Origin: Desulfobotulus pelophilus
Lineage (GTDB): Bacteria > Desulfobacterota > Desulfobacteria > Desulfobacterales > ASO4-4
DNA length: 64,000 bases
Direction of reading: 5' to 3'
NCBI RefSeq assembly: GCF_026155325.1
Contig: NZ_JAPFPW010000003.1
Location: 1-64,000 of the forward strand
The notes under the pieces are model-generated. The model ran no database searches. It saw only the letters and a program-made list of their open reading frames with translations, and was not told the DNA's origin. The position numbers and the translations under genes are program-made. Of the stretch, positions 37,839-47,511 are shown piece by piece (position 1 is the first letter of the stretch; every line of letters starts with the position of its first letter).

Positions 37839-39572
37839 TCAGAGGGGAAAAGAAAGGGTGAAGGTGGTGCCTCCCTGTTCCATATTGTTTACCTCTATGC
37901 GTCCATTGTGTGCGGTGACAATTTTTTCCACAACAGCAAGGCCAAGGCCTGTGCCTTTACTTTTGGTTGTGTAAAAGGGATCAAAAATCTTTGTCAGATC
38001 CGTTTCCGGGATGCCGCAGCCCGTGTCTTCCAGCTGAATATAAAGCCATTGCCCATCTTCATGGGCCGATACGGTAAGTTTCCCTTCCTTTTTCATGGCC
38101 TGTATGGCGTTGAGGCAGAGATTCAGGAGTACCTGGGTAATGCGGTCCGGGTCCATGAGGATTTCCGGAAGCTCCGGAATTTTGGCATGAAGGGTGATGG
38201 CGGCTGCTCTGGTGTCCGGTTCAATCAGGCGCAGGGCATGGTGGATAAGGGGGGTTGGCAGGGTTGGTACGGGCTGGATATCCGAAGGCCTTGCAAATTC
38301 CAGCAATTCACCGATAACCCGGTCCATTCGGTTGACTTCCCGGATCAAAATATCCGCTGCCTCGTGATGGGGGCTGTCTTGGGCAAAGAGTTGGCGGAAG
38401 TGAGTGGCAAAGCCTTTGATGGAGCTTAAGGGGTTGCGGATTTCATGGGCTACTCCGGCTGCAAGCTGCCCCACGGCGGCAAGTTTTTCCTTACGACGGA
38501 CCTCCTCTTCCAGCCGCCGGATCTGGCTGAGATCCCGGAGCACCAGAACCCTGCCGAGGAGATGATCCTGCCCATGAATGGGGGAGAGGGTTACGGAAAC
38601 AGGCAGGAGGCCCCGTGCCGAAGGAAGGAGTACTTCCGATTCCGGAAGTTGATCCGGCTCTTCCCTGAAGAGGTCACTGAGAGTCTGGGGCAGATGGGGA
38701 AAAATGGAATGGCCTGTGAGTCGCTGCAGGGGTTTTTCCAGTAGTTCTTCTGCTGTCTGGTTGGCAAAACGGAGTCGACCCGAAGCATCCAGAACCAGAA
38801 GCCCTGCCGGAAAGGACCGGATGATTTCCGTTGACATGGCCTGGGTATCCCGAAGGCGCAGTTTTGATTGACGCAGGGCTTCGGCCCGGAACAGTGCGAG
38901 AACGGCAAAGACAGCAAGGAGCATGAGTGTGCCTGCCATGATGAAGGTATGGCGTACGTCTTTGCTGCGGGCTGCGTCAAAAGCATCCACATCCATTCCT
39001 ACCACAAGGGTCATGGGTGGGCTGGATGGTTGGAAAAGGTCACCGCAGAAGGGAGATCCGCAGGGGCTTTCTGCAGCTCTCCTTGCCCTGGTGTGGTGGC
39101 CCATGGTTCGGGGAAGGGGGGTAAACGTATGGTGGAAGAGAAAGTGCCTGTCTTGACCTTTGCCGGAAATGGTCCACCCTTCCGGATGTTCCGATGGAAG
39201 GTTCTGGATGAGTCCGGAAGAAAGGGTCCGACCGGCAAGGCCGTCGGGATCGGCATTGACATAGACCCTGCCATTGGGGCCGGTGAGCAGGATATAGAAG
39301 ATATCTGGCAGGGTAGTGGTTTCTTCGAAAAGGGTTTTCAGCTGAGCGGCCTCACCCAGCCTGCCCATCATTCCGGTGCGGGTACCCGCTTCCAGAGAAC
39401 GGGTGAGAAGATGGCCCTTTTCCATCAGAATTCTGACCATATCTCTTTGGGTTCGCTGGTTGTGTGTCAGAGCCATGCTGAGTATGACCAGGGCCAAAAT
39501 GAAGATGAGTGATGGAATGAGCCATCGGGAGCCCGTGTTGGAAAAATTGGAAAAATGGGATGGGTGGAACAT
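37839..39572 (-). CDS. Membrane histidine kinase (ZraS-like)
   Basis: 577 residues. Membrane helix 1 at about 17-36 ([18 protein letters not shown]) and helix 2 at about 208-228 enclose a periplasmic sensor domain of about 170 residues that contains a CGSPFCGD cysteine pair and several histidines ([13 protein letters not shown]). A PAS domain follows ([20 protein letters not shown]), then HisKA with the phosphorylated His in [16 protein letters not shown] and a HATPase domain ([20 protein letters not shown] then [11 protein letters not shown]). The layout matches ZraS, which senses zinc. The Cys/His content is consistent with metal sensing but does not identify the metal. First gene of the kinase-regulator operon. 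Confidence 0.9.
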   Translation of the reverse strand: MFHPSHFSNFSNTGSRWLIPSLIFILALVILSMALTHNQRTQRDMVRILMEKGHLLTRSLEAGTRTGMMGRLGEAAQLKTLFEETTTLPDIFYILLTGPNGRVYVNADPDGLAGRTLSSGLIQNLPSEHPEGWTISGKGQDRHFLFHHTFTPLPRTMGHHTRARRAAESPCGSPFCGDLFQPSSPPMTLVVGMDVDAFDAARSKDVRHTFIMAGTLMLLAVFAVLALFRAEALRQSKLRLRDTQAMSTEIIRSFPAGLLVLDASGRLRFANQTAEELLEKPLQRLTGHSIFPHLPQTLSDLFREEPDQLPESEVLLPSARGLLPVSVTLSPIHGQDHLLGRVLVLRDLSQIRRLEEEVRRKEKLAAVGQLAAGVAHEIRNPLSSIKGFATHFRQLFAQDSPHHEAADILIREVNRMDRVIGELLEFARPSDIQPVPTLPTPLIHHALRLIEPDTRAAAITLHAKIPELPEILMDPDRITQVLLNLCLNAIQAMKKEGKLTVSAHEDGQWLYIQLEDTGCGIPETDLTKIFDPFYTTKSKGTGLGLAVVEKIVTAHNGRIEVNNMEQGGTTFTLSFPL

Positions 39573-39707
39573 GGCGACTCCGATGTGTATTATGTTTATA
39601 CGATTTCTTGTCTGTCACTGTATTAATTTTATACTGTTTTGGGAACAATAAAAAAATAAAAGCAGTTTTTTTTCTTATGTGCTTGTTTTTATATGCTTTT
39701 GTTTTTT

Positions 39708-39723
39708 TGGCATCGTGTTTGCA
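39708..39723 (+). promoter_or_regulatory. Sigma-54 (-24/-12) promoter of the ZraP-like gene
   Basis: TGGCATCGTGTTTGCA has GG and GC separated by exactly ten bases, as RpoN promoters require, and matches the consensus at TGGCA and TTGCA. Transcription would start near 39734, about 68 bases before the ZraP-like start codon. A possible activator site (TGTTTTGGGAACA, an imperfect dyad at 39635-39647) lies upstream. Confidence 0.75.
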
Positions 39724-39801
39724 TTGTTATGGCAGCAGAAGGGCGCCAGTGTTCGTTGATAATGAAGAAAATACTCTGTTCACCTACATAAGGAGAAAAA
39801 A

Positions 39802-40185
39802 ATGAAAAAGTTGATCGTTGGAATTCTTGGAGCTGGCCTGATAGGTTTAGTGGCTGTTCAGTCTTTTGCCTGGCATGGTGGTGGCTCCATGCGGGGTAAG
39901 GGGATGGGAACCTGTATGGATATGTCTCCTGAAGATCGTGCCTCCTTCATGAAGGAAACAACGGAGCTGCGGGTGGCCATGGAAACCAATCGTGCAGAAC
40001 TGGCTGCCGTGATGGCGGAAGAACATCCGAATCAGGCAAGGGTGGAGGCGTTGTTCCAGGAAATGGCCCGTCATAAGGCTGCCATGGCACTGAAGGCCAG
40101 GGAAAGGGGACTGACCGGAATGGGAGAAGGTTGTCCATGTACAGGCATGCGCCATAGCAGAAAGGGTGGCGCGTCCATGCAGTAA
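39802..40185 (+). CDS. Periplasmic ZraP/CpxP-like metal-associated protein
   Basis: 127 residues. A signal peptide (about residues 1-23, IVGILGAGLIGLVAVQSFAW) is followed by a Gly/Met/His-rich start (WHGGGSMRGKGMGTCMDMSP) and a helical central segment (RASFMKETTELRVAMETNRA ... EALFQEMARHKAAMALKARE). The tail is Cys/His-containing (GCPCTGMRHSRKGG). This matches ZraP, a periplasmic zinc-binding chaperone that also restrains ZraS. AAGGAGA precedes the ATG. Divergent from the kinase operon and behind a sigma-54 promoter, so feedback control as in the ZraPSR system is likely. Confidence 0.85.
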   Translation: MKKLIVGILGAGLIGLVAVQSFAWHGGGSMRGKGMGTCMDMSPEDRASFMKETTELRVAMETNRAELAAVMAEEHPNQARVEALFQEMARHKAAMALKARERGLTGMGEGCPCTGMRHSRKGGASMQ

Positions 40186-40211
40186 AAATGCTTAGCAGGA
40201 AGCATGATAGG

Positions 40212-40239
40212 AACAACGGGGCCTTTTGGCCCCGTTGTT
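40212..40239. terminator. Bidirectional terminator between zraP-like gene and rsmA
   Basis: AACAACGGGGCC and GGCCCCGTTGTT form a perfect 12-bp stem with a TTTT loop. Its right arm touches the rsmA stop codon (40238-40240). Confidence 0.85.
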
Positions 40240-41089
40240 ATTGAATACTGTCGTAAAAAAGGTCGGCCAGGCGGACGAACTCGGCTACGCTGAGGGTTTC
40301 TGCCCTGCGGATGGGATCGATATCCGCATTCAGCAGTAATGTTTCCGCCTCTTTTGTGTTTAGTTCTCTGAGCCCTGAAGAAAGACTGTTCCTGAGTGTT
40401 TTACGTCTCTGGCCGAAGGCCGCACGGACTACGTCAAACAATATTTTTTCGTTCTTTGCCTGCAAAGAAGGCTTTTCTGGAAAAAGAACCTCTATAATGG
40501 CAGAGTCGACTTTGGGCCTGGGGTAAAACAGGTGGGCCTTGACCGTTGCCAGAAGATGAATAGCACCGCAATATTGCATGATAACAGAGAGCCTTCCGTA
40601 ATCACGGCCGCCCGGGGGCGCCACTATGCGTTCAGCCATTTCTGTCTGCAACATGAAAACTCCCCGCGTGATGCGGTGGCGGAAGCTCAGCAGCCGGATG
40701 AGAATCTGGGAAGAGATATTGTAGGGCAGATTGCCGATGACAAGGGTGTTCCGGCCTTCTGCCAGCATGGGCTCCAGGTCTACCTTGAGAATACTGCCGG
40801 AATGTATGGTGATGTTGCGTAAGCCTGCAACATGTATTTCTGTTTCAAGCAGGGGAATGATTTCCCTGTCCAGCTCCACCGCATGAACATGATCTGCCCT
40901 TTGGGCTGCCGGAATGGTCATGGCTCCAAGGCCGGGGCCAACTTCTATGATTGTCTGACCGCAGCCATCATGGATACCGGCCCGTTCCAGAATCATTATC
41001 GGAGTGGATGGGTCTGTGAGAAAGTTCTGGCCCATATCTTTTTTGGGCTTCATGTTCCAGGCTTTAAGAAGGGTCTGGGGTGCTGTCAT
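40238..41089 (-). CDS. rsmA: 16S rRNA dimethyladenosine transferase
   Basis: Dimethylates the two adjacent adenines near the 3' end of 16S rRNA during 30S maturation (KsgA). 283 residues, normal length. The motifs DMGQNFLTDPS, IIEVGPGLGAMT (SAM motif I), VELDREII and the catalytic NLPYNISSQIL are present, as is the C-terminal QRRKTLRNSL. Its start overlaps the end of the DUF2062 gene by 26 bp, so the two are co-transcribed and probably translationally coupled. Confidence 0.97.
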   Translation of the reverse strand: MTAPQTLLKAWNMKPKKDMGQNFLTDPSTPIMILERAGIHDGCGQTIIEVGPGLGAMTIPAAQRADHVHAVELDREIIPLLETEIHVAGLRNITIHSGSILKVDLEPMLAEGRNTLVIGNLPYNISSQILIRLLSFRHRITRGVFMLQTEMAERIVAPPGGRDYGRLSVIMQYCGAIHLLATVKAHLFYPRPKVDSAIIEVLFPEKPSLQAKNEKILFDVVRAAFGQRRKTLRNSLSSGLRELNTKEAETLLLNADIDPIRRAETLSVAEFVRLADLFYDSIQ

Positions 41090-41603
41090 TATGATGATCT
41101 TCCTCGCTGGGTAAGAGTCTGTCGGATGTGGATGCCCGGAGCAGGCGCAAGGTCAGGTAGTAGGCTCCAATGGCCACAGGAATTCCCATGATCACGCCGC
41201 CCAGGAGGGTGGCCCACAGAACCGGAACTTTCCCGTGAATAAGGTGGCCTGCTTCATGGACTTTTTCCTGCAGAGTTCCCGGGCTGTTAAAATGATAGGC
41301 AAGGGTGAGTATTTCGTTAAAACTGACACCCTGGACTCCCGTAATGGTTACGCCAGTCCAGTAGGCAGCGTAGTAAAGAAAGGGAATGGTTACGGGATTG
41401 GAAACCAGTGTACCGATGAAGGCGGCGGGTATGCTTCCCCTGAGAAGAAAACCCAGAATTACCGCGAGGATGGTGTTCAGGGGGATGGTGGGTGTCATGG
41501 AGATAAAGACACCGATGGCAAACCCCCTTGCCACAAAGGGTTTGGTGCCTCCGAGCTGTTCAAGCTGCCGATAGATATGGAGAAGGCGTTGTTTTGGCGT
41601 CAT
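41064..41603 (-). CDS. DUF2062-family membrane protein
   Basis: 179 residues with the family pattern PFVARGFAIGVFISMTPTIP, FLLRGSIPAAFIGTLVSNPV and FLYYAAYWTG near the N-terminus, and a final hydrophobic pair (VLWATLLGGVIMGIPVAIGA). DUF2062 proteins are small inner-membrane proteins often found beside rsmA or glycosyltransferase genes; their function is unknown. The last codons overlap rsmA. The ATG is at 41603. Confidence 0.85.
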   Translation of the reverse strand: MTPKQRLLHIYRQLEQLGGTKPFVARGFAIGVFISMTPTIPLNTILAVILGFLLRGSIPAAFIGTLVSNPVTIPFLYYAAYWTGVTITGVQGVSFNEILTLAYHFNSPGTLQEKVHEAGHLIHGKVPVLWATLLGGVIMGIPVAIGAYYLTLRLLRASTSDRLLPSEEDHHNDSTPDPS

Positions 41604-42124
41604 GGTACCCGGAAGGTCGGTGCATCATGGCTGTATGATGTCCGTCCGTTTAGTCTGGGCATGGAATGCTCGGTGGTGTCAGGCATGTTGTTTTGTAATC
41701 CGGTGTTGGCAAGCCGATTGGACGTTGGGATAAATTGTTATAAAATTAAATATTTACATAGCAAATGTTCCGGCGCTTTGAAAGGAACGGATATTGTTAT
41801 CATGAAAATGTACGGTGGGCAAATGAATCAGTTCAAAAAAAGAAAGGCATGCCTGTTTTTTTTGATTATTATGGCCAGGCCTGATCCCTGATAGTTTCAT
41901 GCAGGATCAGGATCTGTGGAAAAGTTACGGGGAGGGGCTGTCTGATAGAAGGTGATGGGAAGAATTTTTTACTTTTTTCTTTTTATGGTATTCTTTTTGA
42001 AGATATTTTTTCAGGAACAAGAATTCTTTTCTTGAATTTTTTGCAGGAAAAAGTATTTTGTTTTTATATCCGTTTTTGATTGTTTATTTTTACTGTTAAC
42101 CCGTATGGTACGAGGAGTGCTCCC
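41604..42124. other. A+T-rich intergenic region
   Basis: About 520 bp between two divergent genes with no supported coding frame. A small stem (CCTGATCC at 41880-41887 with GGATCAGG at 41904-41911) is the only structure I see. Confidence 0.4.
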
Positions 42125-42547
42125 ATGGCCAAAAAGAAAGCCGCACGTCCTGCTGTAAGTGATCTTATTGAACAGGTGCTGGATCAGCATGATATCCCTA
42201 CCCGTAAAGATATTATGGCTTTAATGGACAGGATGGCGCAGTTGGAAAATCTGCTTAAACAGATTAACCTCACGGCCGGTATGCATGTTGGCGGACCCAG
42301 AAAGGCCAGCAGCAGGAAGGGCAAACGGATCGGCCTCAGTGCTTCGGATGTTGTTCTGTCTGTCATGCGTGAGCACGGTGGCCTGATTGACTTCAAGGAT
42401 GTTCGTGAAAAAACCGGCTATGATGATAAAAAATTGCGAAACATTGTTTTTCGTCTGTATAAAACAGGTAAAATTCTCCGTGAAAGAAGGGGAACGTATC
42501 AGATTGCGGTATCATCGCCGGAAAATACGGTGCCCGGTCGGGGGTGA
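42125..42547 (+). CDS. Small DNA-binding-like protein (coiled coil + winged helix)
   Basis: 140 residues, family not recognised by name. A basic N-terminus (AKKKAARPAVSDLIEQVLDQ) leads into a coiled-coil-like helix (ALMDRMAQLENLLKQIN), a Lys/Arg/Ser-rich linker (GPRKASSRKGKRIG), and a C-terminal winged helix (LSASDVVLSVMREHGGLIDF then KDVREKTGYDDKKLRNIVFR and LYKTGKILRERRGTYQI). The tail resembles HTH domains that assess chromatin or ribosomal binding. GAGGAG precedes the ATG at 42125; the upstream frame is leader. Probably a regulator or nucleoid-associated protein; this is inference. Confidence 0.7.
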   Translation: MAKKKAARPAVSDLIEQVLDQHDIPTRKDIMALMDRMAQLENLLKQINLTAGMHVGGPRKASSRKGKRIGLSASDVVLSVMREHGGLIDFKDVREKTGYDDKKLRNIVFRLYKTGKILRERRGTYQIAVSSPENTVPGRG

Positions 42548-42791
42548 AACAGCGCCTGTTTATGTTTGATAAATCTGACCTGTCCGGTTTCCACAATATA
42601 TTGGCACCACCCGTGGATGAAGGATGGGTGGGTCTGATGTTTTCCTTTGTCAACGGATTGCAAAAAGAGCTCGCTGGACAGTCGGAGCTTCTGATGGTAT
42701 TTCGTTTAAAAAAGCATTGTTATGTTTAATCGTAAGGCTTTGTTTGTAAGCCGTCTGTTTTTAATGGATGATGAAAGGATTCCCTTTTTTC

Positions 42792-45752
42792 ATGGATACA
42801 ATGAAAGTTAACGGTTTGTCCATTCTGTCTGAAGGTAGTCGTATTGGCGGTTATGTGGTTGTTGGTACAGCCTCTCTTCCCGAGATCCGGGGAACGTATC
42901 ATGTACTGAAACATGAGATTACGGGTGCCCGTCACGTGCACATCGCCTGTGATGATAGTGAGAATACCTTTGCCGTTGGGTTTAAAACCGTTCCTGCAGA
43001 TGGGACGGGGGTTGCCCATATTCTGGAACATACGGCCCTGTGCGGTTCGGAACGTTACCCTGTGAGGGATCCTTTTTTTTCTATGATCAAACGCAGTCTG
43101 AATACTTTCATGAATGCCTTTACGGCTTCAGACTGGACCATGTATCCCTTTGCTACCCAGAATCCCAAGGATTTTTATAACCTTCTGGGTGTGTATCTGG
43201 ACGCCGCTTTTTTTCCGAAGCTGGATCTTATGAGTTTCCGGCAGGAAGGCCACAGGCTGGAGTTTGACGAGGACGGCGTGTTGCAGCGTATGGGGGTTGT
43301 GTACAATGAAATGAAGGGAGCCATGAGTTCGCCCAGTCAGATCATGGGGCGCGGTCTTCTGAAGGCCTTGTACCCCGATGTGACCTATGGACATAATTCC
43401 GGTGGGGATCCGGCTTTCATACCGGATTTAAGCCATGACGATCTGCTTGCTTTTCACCGGAGACATTACCACCCCAGTAATGCCTGGTTTTTTACCTATG
43501 GGGATCTGCCCCTTGAGGAGCATCTTGCCGTCATAGAGAGGGAGGTGCTGTCCCGTTTTAGCCGTATCGACCCTGAAACGGATGTTCCTTCCCAACCCCG
43601 CTGGGAGAAACCGGTTGAAGTACGTGAAACTTACCCGGCGGTGGAAGGGGACATTTCCGGCAAAGATTGTCAGGTCGCTTTGGCCTGGCTTACCCCGGAC
43701 ATTCTGGATACCCGTTCTGTGCTGGGTTTTGTTCTTCTGGAGCAGATTCTTCTGGGGAATGCGGGTGCTCCCCTTCGGAAGGCTCTTATGGATTCAGGCC
43801 TGGGCACGGCCCTTTGTGATGGCGCGGGTTTTGATGGTGATAACAGGGATACCGCTTTTTGCTGTGGCATGAAAGGAATGGCCGAATCCGATGCTCTGCC
43901 GTTGGAAGAGCTGATTCTTGGAACCCTTGAAAATCTTGCGGACAAGGGTATTGAAAAAGAGCTGGCAGAGGCGGCCATTCATCTGCTGGAGTTTCAGAAA
44001 AAAGAAATTTCCAATACCCCTTATCCCTACGGCCTGAAAATGATCATGGCTGTGGCTGGTACATGGTTCCATGGAGGAGACCCTCTTAAGGTAATTCAAT
44101 TTGAAGAGGACCTGGAATCCATCCGCAGGGAGTTGGAACATGGCTATTTTGAAAACCTGATCCGGCACTATCTTCTGGATAATCCTCACAGGGTGCGCTT
44201 CATGCTGGCGCCGGACACGGATAAGCAGCGAATCATGGAAGAACAGGAGCGCAGGGAGCTGGATGAGCTGGCCGTTTCCCTAAGCGAAGAAGAAAAGGAT
44301 AGAATCCGTGAAGAGGCGGTGACGCTGAAAAAACTGCAGGAAAAGGAAGAAGATCTTTCCGTTTTGCCCACCCTCGAGCGGAAGGATATGGATCCTGATG
44401 TGAAGGTGGTGCGTTCTCTCAGGCAGGAGGGCCGTCTGGCTGTCTATGACGCGGCCACATCCGGTATTGTGTATACAACTCTGGCCTTCGGTCTGGGCGG
44501 GCTTCGGGAGGAGGAGCTTTCCCTTGTGCCGGTGTTCTCCCATATTCTGACCCGGATGGGCACAAAAGATATGGATTATGTGGCCGCAGCCCGGAAAATG
44601 GATGCAACCACAGGTGGTATCGGGTCCGTCAGCCATGCGCGTACACGGCTGGACAATGGCTGTCTTTCACCTTTCCTGAGCCTTTCGGGTAAAGCACTGG
44701 AGCGGAATCTTGTTCCTATGCTGGAACTCCTGGAAGCCTTTACATCCCGATATGATTTTTCGGATACGGAACGGCTTCGCAAGCTTCTTTTTGAGTACAG
44801 GGCTGCCATGGAATCGGCCGTTGTGCAGAGCGGTCATCGCCTGGCCATCTCCCTTTCGTCCCGAAACCTGAGTCCCGGCTCCGCCCTTTCAGAAAACTGG
44901 AGCGGTGTCCATCAGCTAAGGCGTATTAAAACACTGACGGATAGAATCCGGAAGGAGGGCGATGGCGTTCTGAAAGAGCTGCAGGAAAAGTTTACGGCCA
45001 TGGCCGGGCAGATTTTTGTCCGGAAAAATCTGCTTTCCGCATTGGTTACGGAGAAGGAAATCCGGAATGCGGCCATGGACGGCCTGGTGGCGTTGGAGCA
45101 GAAGCTGGGCAGTGAAGATGCCGAGGCGGCCTTTGTCATGACATCGTCTCTTCCCGATCAGCCGGGATTTATCCGTGAGGCCTGGACAACGGCAACCGCT
45201 GTCAACTTTGTGGCGTCCTCCCTGTCTACCCCCCGGTTGGACCATCCGGATGCTCCGGTTCTTTCCGTAATAGCCAAGCTTCTGCGGTCGGCTTATCTGC
45301 ACAGGGAGATTCGGGAAAAGGGGGGGGCTTATGGTGGGTTTGCCCTTTTCAATGCAGAAGAAGGTATTTTTTCCATGGCATCTTACAGGGATCCTCATAT
45401 CCGGAGAACGCTGGATGTGTTTGAGGGAGCAGCCGGTTTTCTGGCTTCCGGGAACTTTGATGAAACCGATATAAAGGAATCCCTGCTGCAGGTCTGTTCA
45501 GAAATAGACAAACCTGATACCCCATCTGCCGCGGCCAGAAAAGCCTTTATGCGGGATCTTGCGGGCCTTTCGGATGAGGCAAGAAAGCGTTTCAAGGAAA
45601 GACTTCTGATGGTCAACCGGGATGCTGTGTGTGATGTGGCTTCCCGCCTTTTCGTAAAAGAACGGATGCATCAGGGTGTGGCGGTGATTACGGGTACGGA
45701 TATACTGGCAAGGGAAGATATTGTGCCACCGCTGATTTCTCAGACTATATGA
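42792..45752 (+). CDS. M16C-family metalloprotease (presequence protease-like)
   Basis: About 986 residues, the usual size of PreP/Cym1-type peptidasomes. The inverted zinc motif HILEH is at residues 76-80 with the third ligand glutamate in GVVYNEMKGAMSS. The C-terminal half carries the substrate-binding REKGGAYGGF string. Four M16 domains with a central linker (EEEKDRIREEAVTLKKLQEK) are implied. There is no signal peptide. In mitochondria and plastids the family degrades targeting peptides; the bacterial role is probably general peptide clean-up. The ATG at 42792 (MDTMKVNG) has AAGGA upstream; an ATG at 42768 is an alternative. Confidence 0.92.
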   Translation: MDTMKVNGLSILSEGSRIGGYVVVGTASLPEIRGTYHVLKHEITGARHVHIACDDSENTFAVGFKTVPADGTGVAHILEHTALCGSERYPVRDPFFSMIKRSLNTFMNAFTASDWTMYPFATQNPKDFYNLLGVYLDAAFFPKLDLMSFRQEGHRLEFDEDGVLQRMGVVYNEMKGAMSSPSQIMGRGLLKALYPDVTYGHNSGGDPAFIPDLSHDDLLAFHRRHYHPSNAWFFTYGDLPLEEHLAVIEREVLSRFSRIDPETDVPSQPRWEKPVEVRETYPAVEGDISGKDCQVALAWLTPDILDTRSVLGFVLLEQILLGNAGAPLRKALMDSGLGTALCDGAGFDGDNRDTAFCCGMKGMAESDALPLEELILGTLENLADKGIEKELAEAAIHLLEFQKKEISNTPYPYGLKMIMAVAGTWFHGGDPLKVIQFEEDLESIRRELEHGYFENLIRHYLLDNPHRVRFMLAPDTDKQRIMEEQERRELDELAVSLSEEEKDRIREEAVTLKKLQEKEEDLSVLPTLERKDMDPDVKVVRSLRQEGRLAVYDAATSGIVYTTLAFGLGGLREEELSLVPVFSHILTRMGTKDMDYVAAARKMDATTGGIGSVSHARTRLDNGCLSPFLSLSGKALERNLVPMLELLEAFTSRYDFSDTERLRKLLFEYRAAMESAVVQSGHRLAISLSSRNLSPGSALSENWSGVHQLRRIKTLTDRIRKEGDGVLKELQEKFTAMAGQIFVRKNLLSALVTEKEIRNAAMDGLVALEQKLGSEDAEAAFVMTSSLPDQPGFIREAWTTATAVNFVASSLSTPRLDHPDAPVLSVIAKLLRSAYLHREIREKGGAYGGFALFNAEEGIFSMASYRDPHIRRTLDVFEGAAGFLASGNFDETDIKESLLQVCSEIDKPDTPSAAARKAFMRDLAGLSDEARKRFKERLLMVNRDAVCDVASRLFVKERMHQGVAVITGTDILAREDIVPPLISQTI

Positions 45753-45956
45753 TGAAAAAGGATCTCTCCCCGTATGGTTGGGGTAAAATCCATTGACAGA
45801 AAAGGGTCTTAAGCCTAAGACATAAAGAGAATGGAGTATTTCCAGGGGTTGGTGTGCTCCGCTTTGCGGTGGTTTTTCAGAATTGTTTTTGCTGAAAGCC
45901 ACCGCTTGTTTTTTCGGGGTCTTCACCCCCCCCGGGGGAAGAGGAGGGCTTACGCC

Positions 45957-46370
45957 ATGCAGGAAAGAACGATTTATATTACAGAAGTGGATCTTGAACG
46001 TGTGGAACGTCTGGTTGAGGCAACGGATAAACGGGGCAAGCTGGGCGAGCATCTCGATCGTCTGATGGATGAACTGGACCGTTGTCAGGTCGTGGGTCCT
46101 GAAGAGGTACCCGCCGATGCCATCACAATGAATTCCAAGGTGCTCCTTAAAGACCTGGCTACGGGAAAAGAGGCGGAATGGACACTGGTTTTTCCCGGTA
46201 AGGCAGATATTACGCAGAACCGGATTTCCATTCTTGCTCCTGCGGGTATTGCCATGATCGGCCTCAGGGTAGGGGATGTGGTGACCTGGCCCACACAGGA
46301 CGGAGAAAAACGTCTTCGTGTGGAAGCCATCCTGTATCAGCCCGAGGCTGCGGGAGATTTCCATTTATGA
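45957..46370 (+). CDS. rnk: Rnk/GreA-C-terminal domain protein
   Basis: 137 residues, like the 136-residue E. coli Rnk (regulator of nucleoside diphosphate kinase). The N-terminal short coiled coil (YITEVDLERVERLVEATDKR) is followed by the GreA/GreB C-terminal FKBP-like domain (VTMNSKVLLKDLATGKEAEW, LVFPGKADITQNRISILAPA, GLRVGDVVTWPTQDGEK). Rnk binds RNA polymerase near the secondary channel and competes with GreA and DksA. AGGAGG precedes the ATG at 45957. A terminator follows 79 bp after the stop. Confidence 0.88.
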   Translation: MQERTIYITEVDLERVERLVEATDKRGKLGEHLDRLMDELDRCQVVGPEEVPADAITMNSKVLLKDLATGKEAEWTLVFPGKADITQNRISILAPAGIAMIGLRVGDVVTWPTQDGEKRLRVEAILYQPEAAGDFHL

Positions 46371-46448
46371 TGTGTCCTGCTGCACCGGTTTGATGGTGTT
46401 GTTCTCAGGGAAAAAACGTGTTTTGTCCAGTCTTTTACCCTGGAACAC

Positions 46449-46486
46449 AAACCCGCTGACGGAAGAAGGCTTCTGTCAGCGGGTTT
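46449..46486 (+). terminator. Terminator after rnk
   Basis: AAACCCGCTGAC pairs with GTCAGCGGGTTT across a 14-base loop. The right arm is the first of three tandem copies, see the repeat at 46475-46522. Confidence 0.7.
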
Positions 46487-46522
46487 GTCTGTCAGCGGGT
46501 TTGTCTGTCAGCGGGTTTGTCT
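46475..46522. repeat. 16-bp tandem repeat (three copies) built from the terminator arm
   Basis: GTCAGCGGGTTTGTCT occurs three times head-to-tail, followed by a partial GTCTG. Each copy could pair with the single left arm at 46449-46460, so three alternative hairpins are possible. Confidence 0.9.
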
Positions 46523-46560
46523 GTCTGAGGGGAGTTAATAAACAGTTTAAGGACAGGAGA

Positions 46561-47067
46561 TTAAAGGGCATCCAGCGCCTTGAGTGCGGCTTCAAAATCC
46601 GGGTCCTGACCGATTTCCGGTACCAGTTCCGTGTAAACGACCTTACCCTCCTGATTGATAATCACCACAGCCCGTGCAAGAAGTCCCTTGAGAGGGCCAT
46701 CTTTCAAAGTAACACCGTAGGCTTCGCCAAAGGCTGGGTTCCGGAAGGAAGAAAGTGAGGAGACGGCTGCAAGGCCTTCGCTGCCGCAGAAGCGACTGTG
46801 GGCAAAGGGAAGGTCTGCGGATATGCAGAGAACGGCGGTTTCCGGTCTCTTTTCTGCTTCTTCATTGAAGCGGCGAACGGATGAGGCGCAGACCCCCGTA
46901 TCAATGCTTGGAAAAATATTCAGAACCCGTTTTTTCCCGGAGAATTCTGAAAGTCCTGTTTCACCGAGATCCGTTGTTGTGAGAGTAAAATCCGGAGCCT
47001 GACTGCCTGTTTCCGGAAGATTGCCATGGGTCTGAACAGGGTTACCTTTCAGGGTGACGGTAGCCAT
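46561..47067 (-). CDS. tpx: Thiol peroxidase (Tpx-type peroxiredoxin)
   Basis: 168 residues, the usual Tpx length. The peroxidatic Cys60 is in FPSIDTGVCASSVRRF and the resolving Cys94 is in FAHSRFCGSEG, the pattern of atypical 2-Cys peroxiredoxins of the Tpx class, which reduce lipid and alkyl hydroperoxides with thioredoxin. N-terminus VTLKGNPVQTHGNLP is typical. The ATG at 47067 has AAGGAGA upstream. It stands alone, consistent with an oxygen-defence gene of an anaerobe. Confidence 0.95.
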   Translation of the reverse strand: MATVTLKGNPVQTHGNLPETGSQAPDFTLTTTDLGETGLSEFSGKKRVLNIFPSIDTGVCASSVRRFNEEAEKRPETAVLCISADLPFAHSRFCGSEGLAAVSSLSSFRNPAFGEAYGVTLKDGPLKGLLARAVVIINQEGKVVYTELVPEIGQDPDFEAALKALDAL

Positions 47068-47511
47068 GAAATTCTCCTTTTGGTGTATAGGGTTAGGATG
47101 ACATAAGTGTATCTTCCATGAAACATGGTCACGTAAGATGACTTCGTCAAGCCCTCGTATTGCTTTTTTTAAGGCGAAGACATGTCAGCTCTTTATGAAT
47201 ATAGAGGTTTGTCGGCTGCTGTATAGGGGGATGGGCAGGGATATGATGGGCACCGCCGGTGTTGTGGAGCGAGCAAAGCAAGGGGCCGTTTTTCCAGGAT
47301 GCTTTTTCATGAATTGAGTAAATAGGGTTTGGGACTTTTCGGTGAAGGATCGGAAAGACTGATGACGATCAAAGCAGGGAGATGTTTGCGCAGGGAGTTG
47401 TAAGCAAATTTTTTTTTCAGGGTCACATCCACATGGAGCAGGGGGGGCTGTGATGATACCGCATAGGTTTTATGTGTGTAACATGTTTGCTTTCCTCTTC
47501 TCTTCGATGCT
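47068..47511. other. Intergenic region
   Basis: About 440 bp between the tpx start and the end of the DUF2520 gene. A minus-strand open frame (47307-47519) has no family resemblance and is not called. Confidence 0.4.

Noticed and set aside
37373-37861. Long plus-strand frames opposite the response regulator and kinase (also 38868-39512)
   Set aside because: They are complementary shadows of a well-supported gene pair with conserved motifs.
42544-42729. GTG-started 61-aa open frame between the winged-helix gene and the M16C peptidase gene
   Set aside because: It overlaps the end of the upstream gene, has no ribosome site and no recognisable family pattern.
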